The translations under genes were made by a program, and so were the position numbers. Shown piece after piece: positions 1 to 8,440 of a DNA stretch of 41,175 nucleotides (position 1 is its first letter; each line of letters opens with the position of its first letter). Source of the stretch: Gammaproteobacteria bacterium (GTDB lineage Bacteria > Pseudomonadota > Gammaproteobacteria > Steroidobacterales > JABDKV01); the NCBI GenBank assembly GCA_013003425.1, contig JABDJB010000010.1, positions 1 to 41,175 on the forward strand. Direction: 5' to 3'. The notes under the pieces were generated by a model. It was given only the letters and a program-made list of their open reading frames with translations. It ran no database searches and was not told where the DNA came from.

Positions 1-324
1 GTCGATACCACGACGCTTGCCACCGTTGATATCACCAGTGTTGCGGACGCGAACAACGTGATTCAACGGGTCGACGCGGCGCTGACCTCGGTCAGCAGCT
101 TCCGCAGCACGCTTGGTGCGATCCAGAACCGCTTCGAGTCAACCATCGTCAACCTGCAAACGGTGTCGGAGAATTTGTCTGCTTCACGCAGTCGTATTCT
201 CGATGCCGACTTTGCCGCTGAAACTGCGAAACTGACAAAAGCTCAGATTTTGCAGCAGGCCGGCATAGCCGTGTTGGCGCAGGCAAACGCAGTACCGCAG
301 GCGGTACTGGGATTGCTGCAGTAA
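1..324 (+). CDS. fliC: Flagellin, C-terminal part (5' end outside window)
   Basis: This is the C-terminal 107 residues of a flagellin, open from the first base in frame 1. It forms the flagellar filament after export. The sequence shows the typical amphipathic D0/D1 helices: a [12 protein letters not shown]-like segment, then [21 protein letters not shown], and a hydrophobic end finishing in LGLLQ. These match the conserved flagellin C-terminus that polymerises in the filament core and is bound by the FliS chaperone encoded downstream. The start and promoter, expected to be sigma-28 dependent, are outside the window. A strong hairpin follows the stop, and flaG and fliD come next. The family assignment is secure; the gene name follows the usual convention. 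Confidence 0.95.
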   Translation, partial: VDTTTLATVDITSVADANNVIQRVDAALTSVSSFRSTLGAIQNRFESTIVNLQTVSENLSASRSRILDADFAAETAKLTKAQILQQAGIAVLAQANAVPQAVLGLLQ

Positions 325-335
325 GGCAGATCGGA

Positions 336-359
336 CAGCCCGGGGGTAACCCCGGGCTG
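336..359 (+). terminator. Perfect 10-bp hairpin with GTAA loop between flagellin and flaG
   Basis: The arms CAGCCCGGGG and CCCCGGGCTG are exactly complementary and enclose a GTAA tetraloop of the GNRA class. No T-run follows, so a classical intrinsic terminator is unlikely. It could attenuate read-through into flaG or stabilise the 3' end of the abundant flagellin mRNA. Confidence 0.55.
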
Positions 360-389
360 ATCCGGGTGTAGAGCAGGAGGACTTTCAAC

Positions 390-773
390 ATGTCCAGCCA
401 GATAACCTTGGTTGCCAATGAGCCGGTTCGCGCAGCTACCGCGCGTGCCTCCGGTGGTGACACAGCGGTGAATCGTGCTGATGGACAACAAGTCGCGGAG
501 AATATAATCCGCACCGCCAGTACCACACCCGAGCCTGTCGAAAGACAGGCGCCTGAGCTCAAAGCAGCAGTCGACTCCGTACGCAAGTTTGTCAACGGCA
601 TGCAGCGTGATCTGCAGTTTACTGTCGATGAGGACAGCGGACGCACCATTATCACCGTCATTGACAGTGAAAATGGTCGTGTCGTACGGCAGATTCCGTC
701 GGAGGAAGTGCTGCAGATCGCTGACACCCTGGCCAGGGGTGGCAGCGTCAACCTGATAGACAGCCGGGCCTGA
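390..773 (+). CDS. flaG: FlaG family flagellar protein
   Basis: A 127-residue FlaG-family protein. Members affect filament length in polar-flagellated bacteria, but their biochemical role is poorly defined. The first ~60 residues are low-complexity. The conserved FlaG core is in the second half: a helix around residues 65-75 ending in FVNGMQRDLQF, then FTVDEDSGRTIITVIDSENGRVVRQIPSEEVL (discussed by segment: FTVDEDSGRT, then a VIDS-VVRQIP strand pair). A strong AGGAGG lies just before the ATG. It sits between flagellin and fliD, its usual place in Pseudomonas- and Vibrio-type clusters. An intrinsic terminator overlaps its stop codon. Confidence 0.93.
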   Translation: MSSQITLVANEPVRAATARASGGDTAVNRADGQQVAENIIRTASTTPEPVERQAPELKAAVDSVRKFVNGMQRDLQFTVDEDSGRTIITVIDSENGRVVRQIPSEEVLQIADTLARGGSVNLIDSRA

Positions 774-792
774 GGGCCCGGCTCCTTTTTTT
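762..792 (+). terminator. Rho-independent terminator overlapping the flaG stop
   Basis: A nine-base-pair GC-rich stem (AGCCGGGCC with GGCCCGGCT) is followed after two C residues by seven T residues. The flaG stop codon TGA lies in the loop. The next gene, fliD, begins only 21 bases after the T-run, so fliD must rely on read-through or on a promoter inside flaG that I could not identify. Confidence 0.85.
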
Positions 793-813
793 ACTTTGTC
801 GGGTAGCTAACCT

Positions 814-2226
814 ATGCCATCTGTCACTTCGCCCGGAATCGGTTCGGGTCTCGATATCCAGTCGCTGGTCAGCCAGTTGGTGGCGTTCGAGGGGCAGAAT
901 GCAGCCGATCGGCTGTCACGACGCGAGGCCGGATTCCAGGCGACGCTGAGTGGGCTTGGTACCTTTCGTGCGGCACTCGATTCATTCCGCTCCGCGCTGG
1001 AGCCGCTCAAGGACGTTGACAAGTTCAGCGCCCGCACCGCCAGCAGCAGTAACGAGGACCTGTTTACTGTTTCCGCGGATGGCACTGCCGATCCGGGTGA
1101 ATACTCGATCGAAGTTGTCAGCCTGGCGCAGTCACACAAGCTCAGCTCAGCGGCATTTGCCAGTTCCGATGACCCGATCGGTACCGGGACGCTGACGATT
1201 TCCCTGGACACTACTTCATTCGATGTTGAAATTCTCGATCTCGGTGAGAGTTCGCTGCGCAATATCCGTGATGCAATCAACGCCGAAGAAAAAGATGTAA
1301 TAGCCAGCATCGTCAATGCACAGGATGGTGCCCACCTGGTGCTGAGCAGCACAAAAACCGGTGCCGACAACGAAATTACCGTACAGGTAAGCGGTGGTGA
1401 TGGCGGCCTTACGCCGTTTATCTACGATCCGGCCGGTGGAACTACCAACCTGAGCGAGAGCCAGGCTGCGGCGGACGCAGAAATTCTGATCGACTCATTC
1501 TCGCACCTCAGTGCCACGAATATCGTATCCGCGGCGATCGACGGGTTGACGATAGAGTTGGAAAGCGCTGATCCCGGAACCCCGGCCACCCTGTCGGTTG
1601 GCCTGGATCTCGATCAGACACGCGTATTAATCGAAGACTTTGTCGATGCGTACAACTCGCTGGTACGTTCGACGGGCGACCTGACCCGTTACGACCCGGA
1701 AACGAAGACCGCCGGGCTGTTGCAGGGCAACTCGATCGTCACTTCGCTGACCGACCGCATGTCGCGGGAGTTCAATCGCACCGTCGATGGCTACCTGCGG
1801 TCGTTGCGCGATATCAATCTCAGCGTCGCGCTGGACGGTACTATCGAGATTGATGCCAATCCGCTGGGATTGACAACCGACAAGCCAACGCTTGATGAAG
1901 TGCTGGCCGAGAATTTTAATGACGTCAGCAACCTGTTTGCCGACGGCGAGAACGGCTTTGCGGTGCGTTTCGATGTGCTGATGGACGAATACCTGCAGGC
2001 CGACGGCCTGATCGATTCACGGGTTGACGGGCTCAACGACAGCATCGGGCGTATTAACGATCAACGCGAGCGGCTCGACCAGCACCTGATTGCAGTCGAA
2101 GAGCGTTATCGCATCCAGTTTCAGTCACTGGATTCGCTGATCGCCAGCCTGAACAACACCAGCGGGTTTCTCGGCGCCCAGCTGGCCAACCTGCCCAGCC
2201 CGGCAGCACTGCTGGGCAAGGGCTGA
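814..2226 (+). CDS. fliD: Flagellar filament cap protein FliD
   Basis: A 470-residue FliD (HAP2), the filament-capping protein that guides flagellin polymerisation at the distal tip. The N-terminus has the family hallmark GIGSGLDIQSLVSQLV, followed by coiled-coil-prone helices. The middle carries the variable surface domains, with a strand-rich EYSIEVVSLAQSHKLSS segment. The C-terminal ~70 residues return to a helical coil (RVDGLNDSIGRINDQRERLDQ, here broken up for length) and end in a NTSGFLGAQL-like tail. Length is normal for the family. No strong ribosome-binding site is visible, and the upstream terminator leaves a very short leader. fliS follows after 25 bases. Confidence 0.96.
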   Translation: MPSVTSPGIGSGLDIQSLVSQLVAFEGQNAADRLSRREAGFQATLSGLGTFRAALDSFRSALEPLKDVDKFSARTASSSNEDLFTVSADGTADPGEYSIEVVSLAQSHKLSSAAFASSDDPIGTGTLTISLDTTSFDVEILDLGESSLRNIRDAINAEEKDVIASIVNAQDGAHLVLSSTKTGADNEITVQVSGGDGGLTPFIYDPAGGTTNLSESQAAADAEILIDSFSHLSATNIVSAAIDGLTIELESADPGTPATLSVGLDLDQTRVLIEDFVDAYNSLVRSTGDLTRYDPETKTAGLLQGNSIVTSLTDRMSREFNRTVDGYLRSLRDINLSVALDGTIEIDANPLGLTTDKPTLDEVLAENFNDVSNLFADGENGFAVRFDVLMDEYLQADGLIDSRVDGLNDSIGRINDQRERLDQHLIAVEERYRIQFQSLDSLIASLNNTSGFLGAQLANLPSPAALLGKG

Positions 2227-2251
2227 TCAACAAGGATTTGAGGACCAAGTA

Positions 2252-2722
2252 ATGATGAACAACGATGTCAGTCAGTACCAGCAGGTCAGCGCCCACGGCG
2301 GCGTGGCAGCCTCGGATCCGCACCAGCTCATCCTGTTGCTGATGAATGGTGCGCTCGACGCAATTGCGGTGGCCAAAGGGCACCTGCGGCGTGGCGAAGT
2401 GGCCGGGAAGGGCGCAAATATCAGCCGCGCCATTTCCATTATCGACGGTCTGCGTGGTTCGCTCGATCATGAAATCGGTGGTGACCTGGTTGCTAATCTC
2501 GACGAGCTGTACGTGTACATGGGCCAGCGTCTGCTGCAGGCCAATCTCAGGGACAACGCCGACTGGCTGGACGAAGTATCCGGCCTGTTACGCGAAATCA
2601 AGGAAGCGTGGGAGCAGATCCCGCCGGAAGCACGCAAGGTCACCCGGGAGGGCCTGGACGCCGAGCCGGCAGCCGCAGCCGAAGAGGTAGCGGCAGCCAG
2701 TATCGAACAGGTCGCCGTCTGA
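2252..2722 (+). CDS. fliS: Flagellin export chaperone FliS
   Basis: A 156-residue FliS, which binds the C-terminus of unpolymerised flagellin and keeps it export-ready. The YQQVS start and the helical DPHQLILLLMNGALDAI segment at about residues 22-38 are diagnostic, as is GLRGSLDHEIGGDLVANLDELYVYM (residues ~69-93, cited by its ends). The last ~30 residues form an Ala/Glu-rich tail longer than in enteric FliS. Two ATG codons are adjacent at the start, with an AGGA-type site upstream. The next gene begins immediately after the stop, which indicates translational coupling. Confidence 0.95.
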   Translation: MMNNDVSQYQQVSAHGGVAASDPHQLILLLMNGALDAIAVAKGHLRRGEVAGKGANISRAISIIDGLRGSLDHEIGGDLVANLDELYVYMGQRLLQANLRDNADWLDEVSGLLREIKEAWEQIPPEARKVTREGLDAEPAAAAEEVAAASIEQVAV

Positions 2723-2740
2723 TTGAGCGAGGGCAATAGT

Positions 2741-3067
2741 TTGAATGTCGGAAGCGAACGCGCAGAGCAACTGGAAGAAATATTCCGGCTGTGCACCGAC
2801 ATCGAGGGCGCTGTGCGCAACGCCGACTGGGATGCAGCAGGGACGCTGCTCTCACGTCGGCATCATTTACTGGAACTCGCGTTCGCTGATACCCCGACCA
2901 CCGCAGACGAGGTCCGGCAGCTGCACGAAGTTGCCGAGCAGGTTATGACTTTTGACCGCCAGCTGATGCCGGTGGCAGAAAAGGCGCGGGGCGAGGCCGC
3001 AGCCGAGCTTAAAAACCTGCGTCGCGGTCGCGCTGCCGCAGATGCCTACCAGCAGAATTCCCGCTGA
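2741..3067 (+). CDS. fliT: FliT-like flagellar chaperone (probable)
   Basis: A small, mainly helical protein of 108 residues in the position where fliT follows fliS. FliT-type proteins chaperone the cap protein FliD and in some species modulate flagellar gene expression. The sequence has a heptad-like helix around the RRHHLLELAF motif and a C-terminal basic helix (LKNLRRGRAA). There is no ATG near the beginning. A TTG at 2741 has GAGGG seven bases upstream and is my preferred start; an in-frame TTG at 2723, abutting the fliS stop, is the alternative. FliT proteins diverge strongly, so the call rests on size, helical content and position. Confidence 0.75.
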   Translation: MNVGSERAEQLEEIFRLCTDIEGAVRNADWDAAGTLLSRRHHLLELAFADTPTTADEVRQLHEVAEQVMTFDRQLMPVAEKARGEAAAELKNLRRGRAAADAYQQNSR

Positions 3068-4451
3068 CGCGCTACGCGCGCCGGCCGCCGCTACCACGCG
3101 CGCGACCGGACCTGCCGCAGCCGCCGTGCTGCGCACACCCGCAGTCAGCAATGCCTGGCAGCTTGGTACGCTGCTCGATGCAATAGCGCTCAGTGACAGT
3201 GTCGACGGGCGAGTGCGGCTGCAGATCGGCGCCCGTGTTGTTGACGCTCAGACTTCGCTGCCGTTACGCAGCGGCCAGACGCTGCGGCTCGAAGTCGCCG
3301 AGACCGGCCGCACCGTTGTGCTGCGAAATGTAGCCGAGCAAAACACAGCCGAAACCATAAAAGCGGGCATGCGCCAGTCGCTGCCACGGCAGCTGCCGCA
3401 GACCCGGGTGCTCGAGGCTGCGATGCAATTGGCAAAGCCCGACGTGCGCCTGCCGCCGCAGCTCAATGCTGTGGTGACGAAGCTGATTGAAACTGTACAG
3501 ACTGCTGCGACACTGACCCGGCCGGAAGGCCTGCGCGCGGCGGTGCGCGAGTCCGGCACTTTCCTGGAAAGCCGCCTGGCTGCCGCGGCAGGCGAACCGG
3601 TCAGCCGTGCACACGTGGCGGGCAACGACTGGAAGGCCGGTCTGCTGCGCTTCCGAGACCAGCTGGCGCAACTGCAGCAGCGACTTGCCGCAGGCGGTAA
3701 CACGCGCCCGGCGGCAGCAAACACCTTGCCGCGGGTTACGAGTGCAGCGCACCCGGCACCGGCAGTCGTAGTCACCCATTCGGCACCGGTGCAGCAATCA
3801 ACCGCTGCCGTAATGCTGGTCGTACAGACCAGAGCGCCGTTGCCGGCAGTGCCGGTTACCGTGCAGAGTCTGGTTACTGTGCAGAGTCCGGCCGCAAACC
3901 TGCAGCACGCAGCGCCGCCCATGCGTCATGCGCTGCCGCAGCCGCAGCCGGTGAACCAGCAGCCTGCCGCCATGCCCGGCGAACCGCTGTTACTGCTGGG
4001 CGACCTGATAAACAAGAGTGACGGCGCGCTGGCACGGGTGCGTCTGAACCAGCTCGCGTCGATTACTCCCGATACCTCGCCGCGACACGTCTGGCTGCTG
4101 GAGCTGCCGGTACAGCATCCCGATGGCCGTGCCGAAATAGTGCCGCTGCGGATCGAACGGGATGACGAGAGCGGCGGTTTGCAGCAGCAGGCGGCGTGGA
4201 CAGTCGACCTCGCTTTTGACCTGGGTCGTCGTGGCGCATTGCGCGCACGGGTCGCGTTGCGGGCCGGCAAGGTCTCGGCATCATTCTGGGCCGACGCCGA
4301 TGACACCCGCGCCGAGGTCAGCGGCAGGCTTGGCCAGCTCGAAGATGCACTGAAGAAAAAAGAGCTCGATGTCGGCAGCCTGACCTGCGGGGGTAGCCAG
4401 CCCATTGATCCGGCACCGCCGGAAAGCGGATTGCTGGAGGCAAAGGCATGA
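3042..4451 (+). CDS. FliK-like protein with C-terminal hook-length-control domain
   Basis: A 469-residue Ala/Pro/Gln-rich protein. Residues ~45-105 resemble the N-terminal beta domain of FliK-like proteins (RVRLQIGARVVDAQ, then SGQTLRLEVAETG). The middle is low-complexity and likely a flexible, secretable ruler-like linker. The last ~110 residues resemble a Flg_hook domain (WTVDLAFDLGRRGALRAR, VSASFWADADDTR, then LGQLEDALKKKELDVGSL). It overlaps the fliT-like gene by 26 bases and the FlhB-C gene by 4 bases, so translation is probably coupled. A separate, more canonical fliK exists at 30276-31487. Pairing with an FlhB C-terminal-domain protein suggests a role in export substrate control, but that is inference. 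Confidence 0.85.
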   Translation: MPTSRIPADALRAPAAATTRATGPAAAAVLRTPAVSNAWQLGTLLDAIALSDSVDGRVRLQIGARVVDAQTSLPLRSGQTLRLEVAETGRTVVLRNVAEQNTAETIKAGMRQSLPRQLPQTRVLEAAMQLAKPDVRLPPQLNAVVTKLIETVQTAATLTRPEGLRAAVRESGTFLESRLAAAAGEPVSRAHVAGNDWKAGLLRFRDQLAQLQQRLAAGGNTRPAAANTLPRVTSAAHPAPAVVVTHSAPVQQSTAAVMLVVQTRAPLPAVPVTVQSLVTVQSPAANLQHAAPPMRHALPQPQPVNQQPAAMPGEPLLLLGDLINKSDGALARVRLNQLASITPDTSPRHVWLLELPVQHPDGRAEIVPLRIERDDESGGLQQQAAWTVDLAFDLGRRGALRARVALRAGKVSASFWADADDTRAEVSGRLGQLEDALKKKELDVGSLTCGGSQPIDPAPPESGLLEAKA

Positions 4452-4717
4452 GCGAAGACACGCCACAGGTTGCCGTCGCGCTGAGCTATCCCGGCAAGGG
4501 TGCGCCACGCGTGGCCGCGAAGGGCCGCGGTGACGTGGCCGAGCGCATAGTCGAGCTGGCACGCGAAAACGATATTCCTTTGTGGCAGGACGCGGCGCTC
4601 GCCGGCGTGTTGTCAAAAGTCGATCTCGGTGACGAGATACCCGAAGCGCTTTACAAAGCTGTGGCTGAAGTCATCGCTTTTGCGTGGCGCCTGCGTCCTG
4701 ATACAAACAAGATCTAG
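4448..4717 (+). CDS. Stand-alone FlhB C-terminal-domain protein
   Basis: An 89-residue protein homologous to the cytoplasmic C-terminal piece of FlhB/SctU export-switch proteins. It aligns with residues just after the autocleavage site of the full FlhB encoded at 22774-23892: VAVALSYPGKGAPRVAAKGRG here against YAVALKYD-APQVVAKGRE there (segments only). Further matches are IPLWQDAALAGVL and DEIPEALYKAVAEVIAFAW. It begins after the cleavage motif, so it has no NPxH and no membrane segment. The ATGA overlap with the FliK-like gene argues for a functional pair. Small FlhB-like proteins of this kind are known in several flagellated bacteria; the role here is not established. Confidence 0.88.
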   Translation: MSEDTPQVAVALSYPGKGAPRVAAKGRGDVAERIVELARENDIPLWQDAALAGVLSKVDLGDEIPEALYKAVAEVIAFAWRLRPDTNKI

Positions 4718-4727
4718 ACCAATGCGT

Positions 4728-4733
4728 TAGAAT
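4728..4733 (+). promoter_or_regulatory. Possible -10 box for a leaderless TolB/TPR mRNA
   Basis: TAGAAT followed by six bases and the ATG of the gene at 4740, with no ribosome-binding site. No good -35 hexamer is seen at 16-18 bases upstream. It parallels the element before the gene at 15629. Confidence 0.3.
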
Positions 4734-4739
4734 CCCGCA

Positions 4740-6947
4740 ATGACTGAGAATGCGGGCTGGTGGGACGAACTGAAACGGCGCAACGTGGTGCGGGTTGGTA
4801 TTGCCTACGCCGTGATGGGGTGGATTGCCGCACAGGCCGCGCAGATACTGTTCGAGGTTTTCGAGGCGCCAGCCTGGGTTGCCAAGGTCGTTGTTTCGCT
4901 GATCGTCCTTGGGTTTCCTTTCGCGATTTTTTTCGCCTGGGCCTTCGAGCTGACGCCGCAGGGTCTGAAGCGCACTTACGAGGTCGATGCAGACGAATCG
5001 ATCACTCACAACACCGGACGCAAGGTGGATTTTGTCATTATCGTTGCGCTTGCGGTTGCGGTAATTTTTCTAGGTTGGGACAAGCTCAGTAATCGCAACC
5101 AGCCGGCGGCAACCGCCGCAACGGCTCAAATCACGGACGGTGCCCCGGTATTGCCTGCGGGTGGTGGCGGCAAGGACCCTGCATCAATTGCAGTGTTGCC
5201 CTTCGTTAACATGAGCGCCGATCCGGAGCAGGAATTTTTTTCTGACGGCATCTCTGAGGAATTGCTCAATCTGCTGGCACGAATACCAAACCTGAAGGTT
5301 GCGGCGCGGACTTCATCGTTTGCCTTCAAGGGGCGTAACGAGAATATCAGCGCGATCGCCGACACCCTGAAAGTTGCAAAGGTGCTCGAGGGCAGCGTGC
5401 GCAAGGCCGGAACAAAGTTGCGTATCACCGCGCAGCTGATCGAAGCCGACACTGGCTATCACCTCTGGTCCGATACTTTCGATCGCGAACTCGACGACGT
5501 GTTTGCAATCCAGGATGAAATCGCTGCAGCGATCGTTACTGCGCTGGAGCAGACGCTGGGGCTCCGCGGAGCGGCGCCGGCGACGGCGCGAACTTCCAAT
5601 CTCGAAGCCTACAACGCCTATCTCGAGGGCCGGCAGCTGATGGAGCAGCGTGGCCAGGGCCCGCTGGAGGCGGCGCAGGTCATGCTGGAGAAGGCCGTCG
5701 CGCTGGATCCGGAATTTGCGCCGGCCTATTCATCGCTGGCCGAAGCGGTGTTGTTGTTGCCCGGTTACAGGGGTGCATTTTCGAACCGTGAAGCGATCGA
5801 GCGGGCACAACCGCTGGTCGAGCGGGCGCTGGAGCTGGCGCCGGACTCCGCTGACTCGCTTGTGGCACAGGCGTTCCTGCTGGAACAGGACCAGCGTCCG
5901 GAAGAGGCAATTGCAGTCTATGATCAGGTGCTCGAGCTAAATCCAAATATGGTGCGGGCACTGATGTGGCGGGCCAGCACCCTCGGCGAAGTTGGGCGTT
6001 ACGAAGAGCAGCTCGAGAGTCTGCGCAGGGCCGTAATGCTCGATCCGCTGGGTTATGTGCCGGTGCAGAACACCGCGGTGCAGCTCCAGGTCCGGGGAGA
6101 ATTCGATGAGGCGGTCGCAACGATAGAGAAGCTGGTGCGCGTGCGACCGTCAGTTACCAGCTACGCCGGCCTTGCCAGCATACTCTCGGCCCAGGGCAAG
6201 AAAGACCGTGCACATGAGATATGGCTAAAGGCGCGCGATATCGCGCCCGATAACCAGGGCATCATTTTGGGCCTCAAGTGGATTTATAGCGACCTGGACA
6301 TGCTTGAGCAGTTCCGGCAGCTGGAGTCAGCGAGCCCACTGGACGAAGTCTGGCTGGTGATGCTGGAGCGGCGCTGGCCCGAGGCCGCGCAAATCATGGA
6401 ACAGCTCGTTGCGAACGAACCACCGGGCGTGCCGAGCCTCGTGCGCAACATTGCTGCGAATTCACAGCTGTTCGCCGGGAATCCGCAACGGGCACTGGAG
6501 CATTTTCAGCCTGTCGTCAATAGTACAACCGGGACTGTCGGGCCGCTGTTCGCTACTGAAGCCGATCCCCTGGTTACGAGCGTGATTGCAGCGCGGCGTC
6601 TCGCCGGGGACGGAAAAGGGGCACAGGAGCTCATTGGCCTGCTGCGTTCCTATCACGACGAGACTGTAGCAGCAGGACATGCCGATCCCGAGACGCTGCT
6701 TCGCGAAGCCCAGTTGCTGACACTCGAAGGTCAGACTGAAGCGTCGATGGCGCGACTGCGCGAGGTGGTCGATATGGGCTGGACCGGCGGTGACCTTCTC
6801 CTGTACTGGTCATTCATGCCGCTGCACAACGACCCGGAATTTCAACAGATACACGCCGACTGGGAGCGCGAGCGTGAACGCCAGCGCCAGGCAATACGCG
6901 AACAGCTTGGACTGTCGTCGTCGGGCCGCTCCCGTCAGATCTTGTAG
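4740..6947 (+). CDS. Membrane-anchored TolB-like / tetratricopeptide-repeat protein
   Basis: A 735-residue protein of unknown function. The N-terminal ~115 residues hold two or three hydrophobic segments (about 18-38, 48-68 and 97-114). Residues ~148-260 form a TolB-N-like domain with the signature SIAVLPFVNMSADPEQEFFSDG (first and last residues given). This arrangement is common in proteins annotated as adenylate-cyclase-associated or CadC-like TPR proteins, but there is no cyclase or DNA-binding domain here. From ~285 onward are degenerate TPR units, for example LEKAVALDPEFAPAYSSLAEA. There is no Shine-Dalgarno sequence; TAGAAT lies six bases before the ATG, which fits a leaderless start. 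It lies 22 bases after the FlhB-C gene but has no obvious flagellar link. Confidence 0.85.
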   Translation: MTENAGWWDELKRRNVVRVGIAYAVMGWIAAQAAQILFEVFEAPAWVAKVVVSLIVLGFPFAIFFAWAFELTPQGLKRTYEVDADESITHNTGRKVDFVIIVALAVAVIFLGWDKLSNRNQPAATAATAQITDGAPVLPAGGGGKDPASIAVLPFVNMSADPEQEFFSDGISEELLNLLARIPNLKVAARTSSFAFKGRNENISAIADTLKVAKVLEGSVRKAGTKLRITAQLIEADTGYHLWSDTFDRELDDVFAIQDEIAAAIVTALEQTLGLRGAAPATARTSNLEAYNAYLEGRQLMEQRGQGPLEAAQVMLEKAVALDPEFAPAYSSLAEAVLLLPGYRGAFSNREAIERAQPLVERALELAPDSADSLVAQAFLLEQDQRPEEAIAVYDQVLELNPNMVRALMWRASTLGEVGRYEEQLESLRRAVMLDPLGYVPVQNTAVQLQVRGEFDEAVATIEKLVRVRPSVTSYAGLASILSAQGKKDRAHEIWLKARDIAPDNQGIILGLKWIYSDLDMLEQFRQLESASPLDEVWLVMLERRWPEAAQIMEQLVANEPPGVPSLVRNIAANSQLFAGNPQRALEHFQPVVNSTTGTVGPLFATEADPLVTSVIAARRLAGDGKGAQELIGLLRSYHDETVAAGHADPETLLREAQLLTLEGQTEASMARLREVVDMGWTGGDLLLYWSFMPLHNDPEFQQIHADWERERERQRQAIREQLGLSSSGRSRQIL

Positions 6948-7043
6948 ATTGTCAAGACAACATTCATTCGACAGTGCGCCAGGCGCTCGGCGGGTGTAAC
7001 CTAGGGTGATCAAACCGCAGAGCTGTCAAATTAGCCCAGTACC

Positions 7044-8291
7044 ATGGCCAAAGCGCACATCGTCGACACAAAGGATCAGGCCCGGGTCCCGTTTCTGCGC
7101 GGCATACTTACCCGTTCGCTGCGTGATGCGGGCCTGACTTTCGAAGAAGCCTACGATATTGCCTCGGTGATGCGCGACCGGCTCGGCGATGCCGAGATCA
7201 GCAGCGACCAACTGCGCATTCAGGTTGCCGAGCTGCTGCGCAAGCGCTACGACACCAGCGTTGTCGAGCGCTACCTGGCCCGGCGCAAGCGCGCACCGGC
7301 CACCATCCTGGTAGAGAGCGGTGATGGCCTGGTTACGCCATTTTCCCGCGGGCGGCACATGCAGTTCCTTGAAGCCAGTGGCCTGACTGTGCGCCAGGCC
7401 GAACCGGTGACCGCGCGAGTGTACGAACACCTGCTGCGTAAAGGCGTCACCAAGATTCCAACCTGCCGGCTGAGTCATCTTACTTACCTGGCCCTGAAAA
7501 AAAGCCTCGGCAACAAGGCGGCAAAGCGTTACCTGGTGTGGTTTCAATTTGCCCATAGCGGTCAGCCACTGCTGATCCTGATCGGCGGCACCGTCGGCTG
7601 CGGCAAAAGCACGCTGGCAACGGCGCTGGCGCACAAGCTTGACGTCGTGCGCATCCAGTCAACCGACATGCTGCGCGAGGTGATGCGCATGATGGTGCCG
7701 GAGCGCATGCTGCCGGTGCTGCACACCTCGTCGTTCAACGCCTGGCGCAAGCTGCCGTTTGCCGATGTGCGGCAGGCGGACCCGGAAGTTCTTATCGCGG
7801 ACGGCTACCAGAGCCAGGCCGAGTTGCTGGCGGTAGCAGGGGAAGCGGTACTAAATCGTGCCCGCAAGGAGCGCGTCGCCCTGATCCTCGAAGGCGTGCA
7901 CATCCAGCCGGCATTTGCCGAGAGCCTGCGCGATGTCGACGATGCCATCATCGTGCCGCTGGTACTTGCCGTGCTGAAGCAGAAGGAGCTGCGCAAGCGC
8001 ATCAAGGGGCGTGGCACGCAGGCACCGCGGCGCCGCGCGCGGCGTTACCTGCGGGAATTCGATTCGATCTGGCGGCTGCAGTCATTCCTGCTGTCCGAGG
8101 CTGATCGCTGCGATGTGCCCATCGTGAGCAATATAGATAAGGAGAAGGCTACTCACGAAGTGGTACGGGTGGTCATTGACCGGCTGACCGGGGTTTTTCA
8201 CGGCAAGCCGCGACAGGTATTCGGCATCATCCCGGGGCACAACCTGCCCGAGACCATGCCGGGCCCGGCACGCAGCGCGGCGTCCGCCTGA
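7044..8291 (+). CDS. ATP-cone P-loop kinase, 2-phosphoglycerate kinase-like
   Basis: A 415-residue protein with two ATP-cone-like regions (residues ~1-85 and ~93-165; the second includes DGLVTPFSRGRHMQFLEASG) followed by a P-loop kinase domain. Walker A is GGTVGCGKST at 181-190. This resembles archaeal 2-phosphoglycerate kinase, which makes 2,3-bisphosphoglycerate, but the bacterial relatives have uncertain substrates. A basic stretch (RRRARRYLREF) sits near residues 329-339, possibly part of a lid. It lies just upstream of the pst operon on the same strand, about 150 bases from pstS, which suggests a link to phosphate metabolism. No clear ribosome-binding site is visible. Kinase fold secure; substrate unknown. 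Confidence 0.72.
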   Translation: MAKAHIVDTKDQARVPFLRGILTRSLRDAGLTFEEAYDIASVMRDRLGDAEISSDQLRIQVAELLRKRYDTSVVERYLARRKRAPATILVESGDGLVTPFSRGRHMQFLEASGLTVRQAEPVTARVYEHLLRKGVTKIPTCRLSHLTYLALKKSLGNKAAKRYLVWFQFAHSGQPLLILIGGTVGCGKSTLATALAHKLDVVRIQSTDMLREVMRMMVPERMLPVLHTSSFNAWRKLPFADVRQADPEVLIADGYQSQAELLAVAGEAVLNRARKERVALILEGVHIQPAFAESLRDVDDAIIVPLVLAVLKQKELRKRIKGRGTQAPRRRARRYLREFDSIWRLQSFLLSEADRCDVPIVSNIDKEKATHEVVRVVIDRLTGVFHGKPRQVFGIIPGHNLPETMPGPARSAASA

Positions 8292-8341
8292 AGGCCGCCC
8301 TTATAATTCGTTGAAAAACCTGATATTTCAGCGATCTGACG

Positions 8342-8375
8342 TTGTCACGTTGCGGTAACAATCCCTCAGTACCAT
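8342..8375 (+). promoter_or_regulatory. Candidate Pho box and -10 element of the pst operon
   Basis: TTGTCACGTTGCGGTAAC (8342-8359) reads as two 7-base half-sites, TTGTCAC and CGGTAAC, separated by four bases. This is the 7-4-7 geometry of PhoB sites (consensus half CTGTCAT). TACCAT at 8370-8375 follows after ten bases and could be the -10, as in PhoB-activated promoters where the box replaces the -35. The second half-site matches only partly. A GC-rich imperfect hairpin at 8388-8409 lies in the leader. Confidence 0.45.
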
Positions 8376-8440
8376 AGGCGCGCCGTTCGGGGCCCGGTCC
8401 GGGTCCCCGGCTTCTTGACAGCTTCTCGGGGGAGACCGAA

